From Cymbidium sinense (taxonomy: Eukaryota; Streptophyta; Magnoliopsida; Asparagales; Orchidaceae): DNA of 64,000 nucleotides. A program made the position numbers and the translations under genes. Shown piece after piece: positions 1 through 11,031 of this stretch; positions within the stretch are counted from its first letter, which is position 1; the number at the start of each line of letters is the position of its first letter. The stretch spans positions 145,139,643 to 145,203,642 of the forward strand of contig CM038217.1 in the NCBI GenBank assembly GCA_021442155.1, written 5' to 3'. Under the pieces are notes generated by a model that saw only the letters and a list, made by a program, of their open reading frames with translations, was not told where the DNA came from and ran no database searches.

Positions 1-1213
1 GATATGTTAATTTGATTTGCAACAAATGCACAGTTGATGAGCAGGTCAAGGCTGAGGACACCACTCCTCATAACAGAGTTAGAGCTAGGGATTCTGCTCT
101 TAGCTACACTAAGATTTCTTCACCAACTCGTAAATGTAGGTGTAGTTAGCTTACAGAGCTTGTTCGAGCTTCAGCTGATTGTGCCATTAGTCTACTTCCA
201 TGATGACTTCTGACTCCTGATGAGGTACCACAGGTGTCAGCTAGTATTGGATATGGTAGTGAGGACTTTGGAGTTGAGCCATCGAGTGTTCTTTCCTTTG
301 ATACTACCACCTCAGATTTTGTTACTCCTTTTATGGAGCCACTTTTTCTTGTTGAGCCTCACTCTGCCCATTATCGAGGAGGCTTAGAGAAGATCTTGTA
401 CTCAGAGTTTGTTGAGCCATAATACAGCTTATCAGATAATGAGGGTCCTCGAGGATTATGTCGCTTACGATACACCAATTTAGCCATATTTGCCTTGTTC
501 AGATGTTTACTTCCTTCCTTTATTCTTTAGTTGCACTTCTTTACATTTACTGCTTTATCGCATACTGATTATTTTCATTCATTTCTCATAGTTCTTGGTG
601 TAGATTTTGACTTTGAGATCTACATCGATATCCATGTACACCAGATCCATGCGACAGAGGCATGAGGGATTACAGCTAAGTGTTTTTGAGGGATGTGATT
701 TTTAGGCTTACTCAAGACTCACCAGAGTCACTAAATAGCTTGACATCATATGTAAACACTATTCTGGATCTTTTAGCTTGCATTGACTTGGAGGAGCAGG
801 TTCTCACGTACTTGGAGACTCTCTATAGAGACATAGAGTTTTTGATCCACCATATGAGATCGCTCAGTATTGTCCGATCTGGCACTTTACTGGCAGAGCT
901 TCAGGAGAAGGTCAGGCTTCGTAGAGACCTATCACATGATGAGTTTGAGGAGAGTGTTGAAGCTCTATGACACGATCATCAAATTTGATAGATGTCGCTT
1001 CTAAGTTAGATAGAATATTGCATCAGTGAGTTTGAGCAGGATAGGAGAGCTCGGCTATAGGCGAGCAGTTATTAGATACATCACTGAGCCATGGTAGGTG
1101 CTAAGGCTGCTTTGATCAGAGCTACTGATGCTTTACAATTGGCTGAGAGTGAGCATCAGTCTTTAGTTATTTATTCAGCACAGCTTCAGGAGCTGCAATC
1201 TACGCTCCCATGA
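1..1213 (+). pseudogene. Antisense ORF of element X, C-terminal part (decayed)
   Basis: This is the 3' part of an extra ORF that lies on the strand opposite to the X gag-pol genes. It is homologous, with the same gene order, to the better preserved copy at 54223-56872. Bases 1-25 match the tail of an intron in that copy, although the AG acceptor is changed here. A Ser/Thr/Glu/Pro-rich stretch follows (234-422). A second intron-like segment ends near 590 after a pyrimidine-rich tract. The C-terminal part (680-970) is rich in Leu and charged residues, probably helical, and contains TSYVNTILDLLACI and FLIHHMRSLSIVRSGT, nearly identical to the other copy. The stop is at 1211-1213 in both copies. 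The reading frame carries stops. The N-terminal plant-mobile-domain-like part lies outside the window. Function is unknown; relation to known antisense ORFs of Tat elements is inferred. Confidence 0.6.
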
Positions 1214-2320
1214 TGTAATTTTTTTTCTCTTTTCATCAGTCATGTATTATCTTGTTGTATTAGTGGACATCATCATTCCTCTATTACATTTGTGCTTTTT
1301 TTTCTTGATTAGATCATTTGAAAATATATTGAAATATCACCCTTCAGGCAATATATAGATTAATTTGAGGCAACTTTGAATTAAGAGTTTTCTCAGATTG
1401 TCTTGGTCTATCGATCAAGTAAAAAAGATCTCTTTGATTCTGGTTGCTTATAATCACTAAGCTAGATCTAGCTTGAGATTGAACAACTATCATCATTGGA
1501 ATGACAATCAGGGGCTCTTTCACTGTGGCCTTTTCTTATGGCTTGTTGAGCGAGGAGTGCATCGACCATTTATAGGCTTGTTGAGTTTGACATTTAGAAC
1601 CTACTCGAGTCTTCGACTTAAGCTGTGATGGGTTGGTGGTTTGGTCATCAGACTAACGAATGGGGGCTCTTTCACTATGACCTTTTCTTGTTTGTTGAGT
1701 GAGTAGAGCATCAACAACTCAACCATTTATGAGCTTGTTGAGTTTGACCTTTAGAACCCATCTGTGTCCTAGACTTCTGGATGTCGAGGTTGATATTTTT
1801 TCAACTCAGTTGATTGAAGCTTCCAAAATTATGAGTTCTTCTGACTTGATCTTTGACATTTGATGAATCTTGGAGAGAAATTTTTTTGACATTTAGGACT
1901 GTCTTTTCATGGGTAGAAATAAATTCTTTTAGTGCTGCAGGAGCATGAACTTTAATAATAATAATTGTAGTTAAATTCAAGGATTCCAGCATAAAGCTCG
2001 ATGTCAACCTGAATCAGACTATATTCGAGGATCTCATTTTGTAGCACGATTTAACTTAGCTAAATATATAAAAATGTCCCCTGTCTTGTAGGGGATGTTC
2101 TAAAGCACTTTGAAAAAGTTCTAAAATAATTCAAGAAAATATATCAATGTATGAGTTGATACATTTGATCTTAAGAGAGTTTTAACATGTAACATTGATT
2201 TCATCTATATACAAAAATCTAAAATGCCCCCTTTATAACAAGGGAATTTTCACAGAAAAGTTTTTTCATCTTGAGTAAGTATATTTATTTAAGGATCTCG
2301 GCATGAAGCACGATGTCTAC
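1214..2320 (-). other. 3' region of element X between integrase and antisense ORF
   Basis: This stretch has no supported gene. It matches 53070-54222 of element Y in opposite orientation, including phrases such as CATGAAGCACGATGTC and blocks rich in GGGGGCTCTTTCAC. It contains a two-copy tandem repeat of about 152 bases (roughly 1500-1790). Short ORFs here are shadows. It is probably the 3' untranslated region of the X transcript and the downstream flank of the antisense ORF. Confidence 0.6.
1500..1790. repeat. Two-copy tandem repeat (~152 bp) in the X 3' region
   Basis: The phrase GGGGCTCTTTCACT begins at 1511 and again at 1663. Both copies continue with GACCTTTTCTT-like, GCTTGTTGAG and TTTAGAACC blocks in the same order. 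The same dimer exists in element Y near 53620-53925 (spacing about 157), so the duplication predates the split of X and Y. Confidence 0.65.
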
Positions 2321-3530
2321 CTAAATAGATATACTAAAAAATATCATTTGTCTTGCAGGGGGGTTTCTATTGTACCTCAAGAATATATTTATCATGTAAT
2401 ACTTTTTCAGGTAACGATTATTAATTGGTGGTATTGGTCTTTCACCCTTTAGGTCAATGAGTTGGTATGCCCCTCCTTGATACACTTTCTTAATGAAAAA
2501 AGGGCCCTCCCAATTAGGCTCAAATTTGCCACCGAATTTTTTATTAGGAATAATTGGTCTTCTCAGCACCAAGATCAATTCCCCTTTTTGGAATGTTTGA
2601 GGCCACATCGTATGGTCAAAAGCCTTGGACATCTTTGCTCGGTAAACTTCCATATTTTAATGAGCTTGCAATCTAACTTCATCAAGTGTGTAGAATTCCT
2701 CCATTCTCAAACAAGCATTTTGATCTCCAGTTAGATTGTATTGGATGGCTACTCAAAGTGAAGGAAACTCAGCTTCAAGCAGAAAAACTGCCTTAGTTCT
2801 GCATACTAATGAATAGGGAGTGGCTTTAGTCGATGTCTTGTAGGTGGTTCAATATGCCCATGGTTCCTCTATTAGTTTAGTATGTCATTCTCTCTTATTT
2901 TTAGTGAGGATCTTCTTGAGCAATTTGACCAATGTCTTATTGAAAGCTTCTGCCAAACCATTTGCCGTCGAATTATATATTGAAAAATACTGCCAATCAT
3001 TTTTGTGTCGATCAACAAATCTATAAATCTTTGCATTTTTGAAAGTTGTGCTATTATCAAAAATTATTTGACGCGACACTCCAAATTTATAGACAATTTT
3101 ATGCATAAATAAGTTAATCACTCGATCAACAGTAACTTCTTTAAATGGAGTAGCTTTAGCCCACTTAGAGAAATAGTCAATCGCTATTAGGATGAAGCGG
3201 TCCGGCAATGATGATGGATCAATTGGTCTACATTACATGCACATATTCAAATGGCCAGGATGCTATTGTTGGGTGTAGTGGATTTGGAGGTTGATGACTT
3301 ATATTCCCATGCACTTGACATTCATGACACATCTTAGCATGATTGATACAGTCTCTCACCATAAATGGCCAATAATAGCCCATTCTTTTAATCTTTACTG
3401 CCATCTTAGGACCTAACTAATGTGCACCACAAAATCCTTCATGAACTTCAACCATTACTTTGCTAGCTTCATTTCCATTTAGGCATCATAGCCACATTTG
3501 TTCAAAAGATCTATGATACAAAGTGTTGTT
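2321..3530 (-). pseudogene. pol: Integrase of element X (broken)
   Basis: The integrase joins retrotransposon DNA to the target. On the minus strand the HHCC zinc region lies at about 3480-3290 (VHEGFCGAH, then CHECQVHG) with GYYWP between. The core domain at 3208-2885 shows AIDYFSKW (first Asp), IIFDNSTTF (second Asp) and GLAEAFNKTL (Glu), so the DDE residues are all present. The C-terminal part at 2653-2321 contains GGKFEPNWEGPF and YQLIDLKGE and ends near NNRYLKKYYM. There is no chromodomain, as expected for Tat elements. Frameshifts separate the three parts, so no full protein can be made. The best-preserved integrase core in the window is this one. Confidence 0.85.
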
Positions 3531-3829
3531 GATGAAAGCATAGCGCAACATTCTCTTCTCGATTTGAGCTGCCAGTGATTTATTATTTGGTAATTTGCCT
3601 TCTTTAAAGTAATCAATGAAAGGTTACCTCCAATCATGTGGCTCTTCTACTATAAAGGCTTTTGTTGCTTTTTTGAAGAAATACCATGCTTAGCTCTTCT
3701 TGGTATAACTCCTTGTTGGTTTTAGGGAGAATGAGGAGCAACTTAATCACATCCTACTATGTCGAATTTGATAACCCCTCTACCTGCGGGGATTCGTACT
3801 TTGTTGGCTCTAGAATTTGTCGAGCAAAT

Positions 3830-4420
3830 ATCCTGATCATGACATAATCATCATTCATACTAGTCATTTCCTTAGCTAATTTTGCTAAGAAATATGCTTT
3901 ACTATTCTCAGATCGAGAGACTCAAGCTAATGTGAAATTTGGTATTTGTTTCATAAGCTCGATAACTCACTTGTGAAAGAAAGCTAACTCAAGCTTGTTG
4001 ATTTTATAGATGCCAAGAACCTGATTTATAATAAGCTGAGAATCACTAAAAATATGCAAGTTTTAAATGCCTATGAAATAGCTTCTTCAAGACCTGCGAC
4101 TAATGCTTCATACTCGGCTTCATTATTAGTTCTTGGCTCAATCAACCCATATGATCATCTCATTATCCCTCCTTCTCGTGTTATGAAGATGATGTCGATT
4201 CCTGCTCTTGCCCTTGGGAGATTTGGAGGTTGGATTTGTTTGATCGATGAGGCTCCATCAAAACGCATTTCCCAAATTTGTGATTTTTTTTCTTTCATGA
4301 ATGAGCATAATTTGCTCATCGGGCAAATCGTCATTATGGGAAGAGTCCACAGGATTGATTGAAGAGAAAAGCTAGGACTTGTCCCTTCACTTTCTTCTGA
4401 CGTATGTGATATCAAATTGT
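3830..4420 (-). pseudogene. pol: Second (archaeal-like) RNase H domain of element X
   Basis: Tat-lineage elements carry an additional RNase H between the RT-RNase H and integrase. Minus-strand pieces show RFDGASS (first Asp, near 4260), then NLPRARAGIDIIFI, TNNEAEYEALVAGLEEA (Glu), SDSQLIINQVLGI (Asp, near 4040) and a SRSEN...AKLAKEM tail where the usual ADxLAxLA is changed. A premature stop lies after EEAIS and the frame shifts at least once. The link to the family is by motif order and by close match to Y at 51400-51830. Confidence 0.75.
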
Positions 4421-4469
4421 AAAAAATTCGCCCATCTTCAAGCGATCTCAATCTTTGGTTTTTTTCCAT

Positions 4470-4672
4470 CAAGTACATCAATCCTTGAGATGAGGGTAAT
4501 CTTGTGAAATAACATATAATGACAGAGCTTTTGGACTACAAAGACCAATGCTAAATAGTGCTTCTCTATCGGAAAGTATCTCATTTCTGCTCCTATTAAC
4601 CTTCAACTAATATAATAAAAAGTATTCTCTTTACTTTCTTCATTGTGTTGTGTCAATAATGCTACAAGGGAC
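4470..4672 (-). pseudogene. pol: End of RT-RNase H of element X, cut by Y insertion
   Basis: On the minus strand this encodes ALLTQHNEESKENTFYYIS, then RLIGAEMRYFPIEKHYLALVF, typical of the RNase H attached to the reverse transcriptase. The sequence is closely matched by 50990-51180 of Y. It stops abruptly at 4672, where the Y LTR begins with TGTTGACC, exactly inside the SLVALLTQ region. The remaining RT part of X is not seen on the right inside this window. Confidence 0.75.
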
Positions 4673-4734
4673 TGTTGACCTTCACATATGCTACGCAATC
4701 CGAATCGAGCTTATATGGTGAATTCAATCGATTT

Positions 4735-5390
4735 TGATGCTTTAGAGCACAAATCGGGGCTGAGATGTGCCAAACATCATAAAAATTAGTCAAAATGACC
4801 TCTGATCGATGAACGGACTTTGTCATCATGTTCAGAACATTAAAATTGGTCAAAATATAAATATTGCATTATATAAAGATCAACCAATCAAGAGAATAGG
4901 CTATTAATGTGCTGACATGCATATTGGGGAAGGGAAGCTGCGATAATGTCCAAACGACCTCTGTTCATAAAATTAATCATATTGTTAGCTTCAAAATATT
5001 GAACACCATCAAATAAGATTGTCCACGCTCAATTCGAACAAGTCTATGCAAATGTCGAATGATCAAAAGTAACAACGCACAAATCAAGGCTGAGATGCGC
5101 CAAACATCACTGAAATCAGTCCAATGACCTCTAATCAATGAATAAATTTTGCCATTGTGTTTAGAACATTGAAATAAATCAAAATAAATATTACATAACT
5201 TGATGACCAACCGATCAAGTGATCAAGTTATCAACATGCCTACACACATATCGAGGTCAAGAGGCATAAACCAAACAACATCTGTTCGTGAAATTGATTA
5301 TCTTTTGAAACATCAAAATCTATCAAGTAAGACTATTCACACTCAATTTTGACAAGTCACAAAAAATTTTGCCAAAATGATAAGCTATTT
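4735..5390. repeat. ~330-bp two-copy tandem repeat in the Y LTR
   Basis: GCACAAATC begins at 4747 and again at 5077. Both copies then show GCTGAGATG-GCCAAACATCA, TGACCTCT-ATC-ATGAA, TTTAGAACATT/TTCAGAACATT and an ACATCTGTTCGTGAAATTGAT-like block near the end. The copies differ by many substitutions, so the duplication is old. Confidence 0.65.
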
Positions 5391-5472
5391 GAGTGAAATT
5401 GATGCTTGAACCAAAAAGCGACCTTGATTGTGAAATGAACATTATTGTCATTGAAATATCGAATAATATTAA

Positions 5473-5575
<103 letters not shown>

Positions 5576-6215
5576 CATCTAATCATGCTATCATAAAATT
5601 TACATTAGAATTAATTAAAAAAATTATTTAAAATCCTAAAATTAACCTAAACTAATTAACCTAACGGACCTCTCTGTTTCCTCAATCGCACGCCTTTCTC
5701 CCTCACATGATCAAACTCACTGATCCCTTTCATGCGCTGGTCTCCTCTTGATTGCCTCCTCTTCATGCATAGCTCCTTTGTTCACCCTTTTGTTCAACAA
5801 AACTAAAGCAAGGCTCATCATCCTCCTACTCCCACTCGTGATCCCATCTTCTCCTCTTCAACCACACACAAAGGCTGATATCCCTCATTGGTTCGAGCCT
5901 TAATCGCAAGCGACCCCTTTCGTTCCTCAAAATTGTGAGATCTTCTCCCATTTCCCTCTCGTCTGCTTTGATCCTCCTCAAATCGTAATCCCTCTCTTCC
6001 CCCTTCCCGATTTCTTCCTATATTCAAGTAAATCTAACCCCTCCCTGCTCCAAGGCCACATGCAAGTAGTCAAGATCGAGACCTCCTCTCTCCATACCCG
6101 ACCTCCCTCCCTCTCTTTCCTGTCCACTTGAGCAGCCGGCCGAAATCACCCCTTATCCAAAATTACTTTTAGCCGAAACCACTTTGATTGAAATATCCTA
6201 GCTAAAGCTTTCTTC

Positions 6216-6395
6216 CATTTTCTCCTTCTAACATTTCCTTTTGCCGTAGCTGGAGAGGAACACCGTCATTAGGCGGGTTCTTCTCTTAGTTTTTGGCATC
6301 TCCCTTTTTGTCTCCTTCCGACCTTTCCTTTTGTCACAACCAGAGAGGAACACCTTCATTACATGGGTTCTTCTCTTATTTTCTGGCATCTCCAT
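6216..6395. repeat. 90-bp tandem duplication in the Y LTR
   Basis: Two copies, each with CTTTCCTTTTG-like sequence, GAGAGGAACACC, TCATTA, GGGTTCTTCTCTTA and TTGGCATCTCC/CTGGCATCTCC in order. The AGAGGAACACC phrase recurs 90 bases apart (6254 and 6344). Confidence 0.75.
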
Positions 6396-8873
6396 CTCCT
6401 TGTCGATCATTGCAAGCACGCAGAAAAATAAGTCTTACTTTTGACTCATTTCTTTGCATATTTCTTTATAGGTTTGAAGGCCTTGTCGCGCTCATTAGGC
6501 ATTATGAGATGTGTAGTCACAAGACACGCTATTAGATTTTTACATCTAGATTTGTTCAAAATCTTGTCAAAATTTTATCAAATCATTTGACTTAGAAAAA
6601 ATGGGAGAATAAAAAGAACTAGATTAAGAGTGCTAAACAAAGAAACCTAAAGCTAAATTCAAATTAAAAGAATCAAACAAGAAAAAAAGAGGCGAAAGAA
6701 AAGAACATACAATGAATACAAAAGTAAAACATTAAATCAAAGAGAAAAGAGGTAAAAAGCACTTATAAGATTTATCTAAGCAGAGTTGAAAGCCCACTAA
6801 AAATTAACCTTTCTCTTTTAAGCACTCCAACTCCTCAAACAAGTGGAATGAAATAGAAGTCCCCCCTCTTAGCCTTATTTATTAGAATTGAAGGAAACAA
6901 TGTGGAACCTATCCTTATCTAAAATAATAATCAGGTGTAACGATGGGTTTGAGGGATGACACCAAACTCACATGCATTAATTGTAATTCTATATGGCTTA
7001 AATTGAAGTGATAAAGTTAGTTCTTTTTTATTCAAATTCATCAAAATTAAACAAGCCTTAATTGAAACTTGGGGAGACAAATGACAAACTCATAAGAGAC
7101 TTACAATAAATTTGAAGTCTAGTTTTTAGATAAATATAAAACTTGATTTGGAGTTGAGGATAAATTCATATTGGATTTGAAGTCCTTTTTATGTGAAAAT
7201 ATCATATTTAATCTCAAATGAAGTAAGATCTCAATTTGAATATTAAAAGATAAATGATTGGTGGTAGAAATGTTCAATTCTAAATTGAGAATAAAGTGTT
7301 TAAGAAATTTGGTAGCTTTCTTATAAGCACAAATTCAGCTAGGCAACTTATGATTATTCATGAATGTTGTCTTTAAAAAGAACCATTTGGGTCTCGTATT
7401 TATAATTAATTTTGAAACACAATGAGATTTGTGATATATCTAAGTGTTTAGCTTCAAAACTAATAGGAACCAGATAAAATTCATAAGAGGTTTTCACTAT
7501 AATTGAATGACCTATTAGCAAGTATAGGCAAGGCTTCTTATTGAATAGTTGGCTTGTATTCAAAAGAAGCTTGAATTCAAATAAGTTTTCTTGGGGAGAA
7601 CAAAAATTGAATTTGATGATTAATGGAGAGTTAAATGTTTGTTAATGAATCAAGAAAAGATACAATATTTTGAGTGCAACTATAAATCTAATTTTGATAC
7701 AAAATGCCACCGGATTCATAACACATCGTATAAGCGAATATAAGGTGTTAATTAAGGCATTCTTAAATACACATAGGGACACTACAATGCTTAAATCAAA
7801 GAGGATGTTGAGCGGGTTATTTCTCGATTTAGTCTTAGGATCGTCCAGTTAACAAAACCTAAAATCTATTATAAGAATTTCAACTTAGTAAAATATAGAA
7901 GTTAATTCTGATGACGAGATCCATCTATGAGCTAACAGAGTTGACAAGATCTAAAGTTCTCAAATATATTTAAATTAATCAAGTAACTACCTCGATGATG
8001 GCTGTGTTGAATGGCAATTTTAATGGAGGGGATACTTCCATCAAAATGTGATTCTAATTTAAAATCAAATTTACTTAAATTAAGTATCAATCTAAAATTT
8101 CTTAAATGAAATTCAATCATTAAAGCTTAAAGCAAAACTCTATTCAATCCACCTTCCGTAATAGTTTGCGGGAGATGACAAATTAAGAAAATTCTATCTC
8201 ACAAAGGACCCAATGTCAAATCAAGTGTTATGCTATGTTCACTCTCAATCAATTTCATGCCAGTAAGGATGTGGATCATGTCCTCTGACTACATGGTTTG
8301 GTCGGTAGGCTCCACAGATGATGCAGCTATGACCAGAGTCCTTTGATCAAGTGGTTTGGCCAATAAGGCTCCATTATATATTAATCCGACCAGCCATTAT
8401 GCTCATTCACTTTGAGTTGTGAATCATAAATGATAGGGCAAAAAAACTCTTACTAAGGTGGACTTAAGATTATCTCCTTAGATAACACACCCTAGTCTGT
8501 AGACTAGGGACCAACTTGGATGGAGATGATCACGCCGTCATTCCCCAACCATCCGCTTTAAGCTAAAAATGATGAATTTAATTAAATTATAAATTCCAAA
8601 ATTTAAACTCCACGCGCTGCTACTATATGTTATGCATTTAGCGATCTAATGAATAGCTTAATCGAAAGTTCTCTCTGAGAGGTAATTAATTATAGCTTCT
8701 TTATAAGAAAGGAACCATATCTAAATTCCTCACCAAATGAGGACAAAATCTCTGGGTAGTGTCTTATCTACTATTCCATCTACCTTCTAAAAATTTTACC
8801 ATACTTCAAATCATACTCTCTTCATCATATTTGTTGAGAGGTTGGTGGCAAATTTTCGGAGCCCATAGATTTC

Positions 8874-8892
8874 TGGCGACACCACTGAGGAC
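8874..8892 (+). promoter_or_regulatory. Primer-binding site of element Y
   Basis: TGGCGACACCACTGAGGAC follows the LTR end by eight bases. It matches TGGCGACTCCACTGGGGAT, the complement of the 3' end of plant tRNA-Arg(ACG) including CCA, with a few substitutions. The same site is perfect in element A (20302). It supports plus orientation of Y and the LTR end at 8865. Confidence 0.75.
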
Positions 8893-9951
8893 ATGATTCT
8901 CTTTCCATGTTTGGCTAGTCATATATGTGCTATAGTAGCAACAAATATTTGAAAATTCAAAACAAAAAATGGTGATTTAAATGTGTAAAAAATTCAAATT
9001 ACTAATGTATGAGACTCTATGTTGAATGAATTATTCTGTAGAGTATATCTTTATTACACTATTATTTTGTTCTATAGTACCTATGTATTTTAACAGTATG
9101 GGGTGAAATAATAATTATTGGTTACTAATACCCATCTTTCACTTTTGTGTAATGGATCTACAGAGCACTCCTTTCACTATTCAACTAGGGTGTGGTGCAA
9201 ATATCTGCCTAGCCAATGCCATCATCAACACAAGAGATGTTAGAGCTACCATTCAATTTGGTAGCTTGAATTTGCTGGCTATTGTAGCTACAACTCCTGA
9301 AGTACCCACCCGTGGTACACTCGTTCAAGACCATACTGGAAGGCCTAAGGTTACTAAAGCTTATCTATGCTCAATTCCTCAAGCGTTAAGGAGTTCTCCC
9401 AACATTAAATTTTAATTTTTAAAAGACTAGGTCAATTTGAAGCCCTAGTGAAGAAAAAAATCATCTATGGGAAAATTGTGTCTTTAATGCCTTAGGGCAC
9501 AACAACTTCACCGATTGAACCTTTCATACCTAGAAACCATGATCATGAAGCTTTCTCATTAGGAAGAAAATTAATCAAAAGGCAGAGAAGAAGAAGAAAT
9601 GCTGAGTTGAGGGCTCATCATATCCCATTCAAATGACCAAGTGAACAAATAATACTGCCACCATAAGTGAGTATTTCTACTTATAACAACTTTGACAATC
9701 TAAAATGGGTAAAAAAGAATAGCTCTGCTGGTGAAGTGAAGTAGTCTTTCTAGACCCAACAACGTCAAGCTCCACCACCACAGAGGAGATAGCTTGAAAC
9801 ACTATCCTCTAGAATACATAAAGTTCTTAAATTATCCAGGAAAAGAGGCTTGATGAAAAGAAAATTTTAGAGGCATGTAGTGATTGAAAATCGAAGCTCC
9901 ACATTTATGGTGCTTCATGCGGTGAGCATCGGAGTGTGACACTCAAACTGC
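8893..9951 (+). other. Leader of element Y with a short ORF (9152-9415)
   Basis: This lies between the PBS and the acidic ORF. It contains an 87-codon frame starting at 9152 (MDLQSTPFTIQLGCGANIC...) that I do not recognise; it is well behaved in composition but has no motif I can place and could be the start of an extra Y ORF. The remainder (9416-9951) is A-rich with stops in all frames. Whether 9152-9415 was ever translated is uncertain. Confidence 0.35.
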
Positions 9952-11015
9952 ATGTCCAAGAATCCACTGTCGAAAGGTCGACGAAAGAATAAGTGGATAT
10001 GGAGGCCAAGGCCCCATAATGAAATTTTGAAGAAAGAAAGAGGTGTGACATCTAATACACTTATTCAAAAATCCACCTCAAAAATAACTCATAAGAAGTG
10101 GATACCTAAAAGAAGGGATACCACTAATGGAATACATGACAGTCAACACCCTGGGGAATCTTCTAGGGGATCCCATCATCGATCAGATTCATCACCATAA
10201 GAGAAGGTTGACTTTGATCGCAGTCCTTTAATGGAAGAAGTGTTTGTTCCATACACTGAACAAGAGATCCACTGGAAACGTCGATCAAAAATTCATGTGC
10301 AAAAGGAAGGCGATGAAGAGGACATTATGGAAGTAGAAGTTATCTATATGGTTAGAGATATAGATGAACTTTCCACTCAACACCATCAGCAGCAACATGG
10401 ATCTAGGGAACTTGAACCTGAATTTGATGTTTATGAAGAAGAGTCTTCACAGAAGTAAGTAGAAGATGGATCTTCAACCTCAACTAAAGAGGAAGAAGAA
10501 GAAGATCAAAATGAGAAAGAGGTCATGGGCATTGAAGATGTTTATATGGTTGAACTAGGAAATGATTAGCCTGATACTTGCTTTTATAATGAGTGTCTTC
10601 ATTCAACCCTAGCAACAGTTGCCCCTGCAAATGCACAAAGAGAAGGACAGTCAAGTTCTTCCCTTGAAGGTGAGCAAGGAGCAGAACAAGAACAAGAAAT
10701 AAAGGTAGAAGAAGAGCATATACTTGTTGACGTCGTGACGTTAGCTAGAGAGCAATGACAAATGCAGCTTCAAATGAAAGTAAAAGATAAGGAAATTGCA
10801 CTGCTTAGTACCAAGATGAATGATATGATAGTACAAATGAATATCATGGTGGATATATTGCAGAAGAATATCACATCAAATGTAGCACCTATCTTATCTG
10901 TTAATCAGGTAGCTAATAATATAAATTCTATACCACCAGTTGCTCTAGTACCTCAAGTTCTTATAGTACATGCTATACATGAACCAACAAATGAAGTTAA
11001 CCAACTACCTCTTTA
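9952..11015 (+). pseudogene. Acidic, coiled-coil-like ORF upstream of gag in element Y
   Basis: Frames at 9952-10200, 10231-10458, 10459-10750 and 10762-11015 line up as one degraded ORF. The first part is basic (KGRRKNKWIWRPRP). The middle is very acidic (EEEEEDQNEKE and a second Glu cluster). The part at 10762-10870 (MQLQMKVKDKEIALLSTKM) has a heptad-like pattern. Only a few in-frame stops divide it. Position before gag would fit the extra ORF1 of Ogre-type elements or an N-terminal extension of gag; I cannot decide which and see no known domain. Confidence 0.45.
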
Positions 11016-11031
11016 GTCGATAATTCAAAAT

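Larger units (their letters stand above)
1..4672 (-). mobile_element. Element X: 3' half of a Tat/Ogre-like Ty3/Gypsy retrotransposon
   Basis: Read on the minus strand from 4672 to 1 the order is RT-RNase H tail, second RNase H, integrase, 3' untranslated region, antisense ORF. This order (second RNase H between RNase H and integrase, no chromodomain, antisense ORF downstream of pol) is that of the Tat lineage. The same sections occur on the plus strand in element Y at 50950-56872, so X and Y are one family. The right end is cut by the Y LTR at 4672/4673. The LTR and the gag/RT part are not in the window. Frames are broken throughout. Confidence 0.75.
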
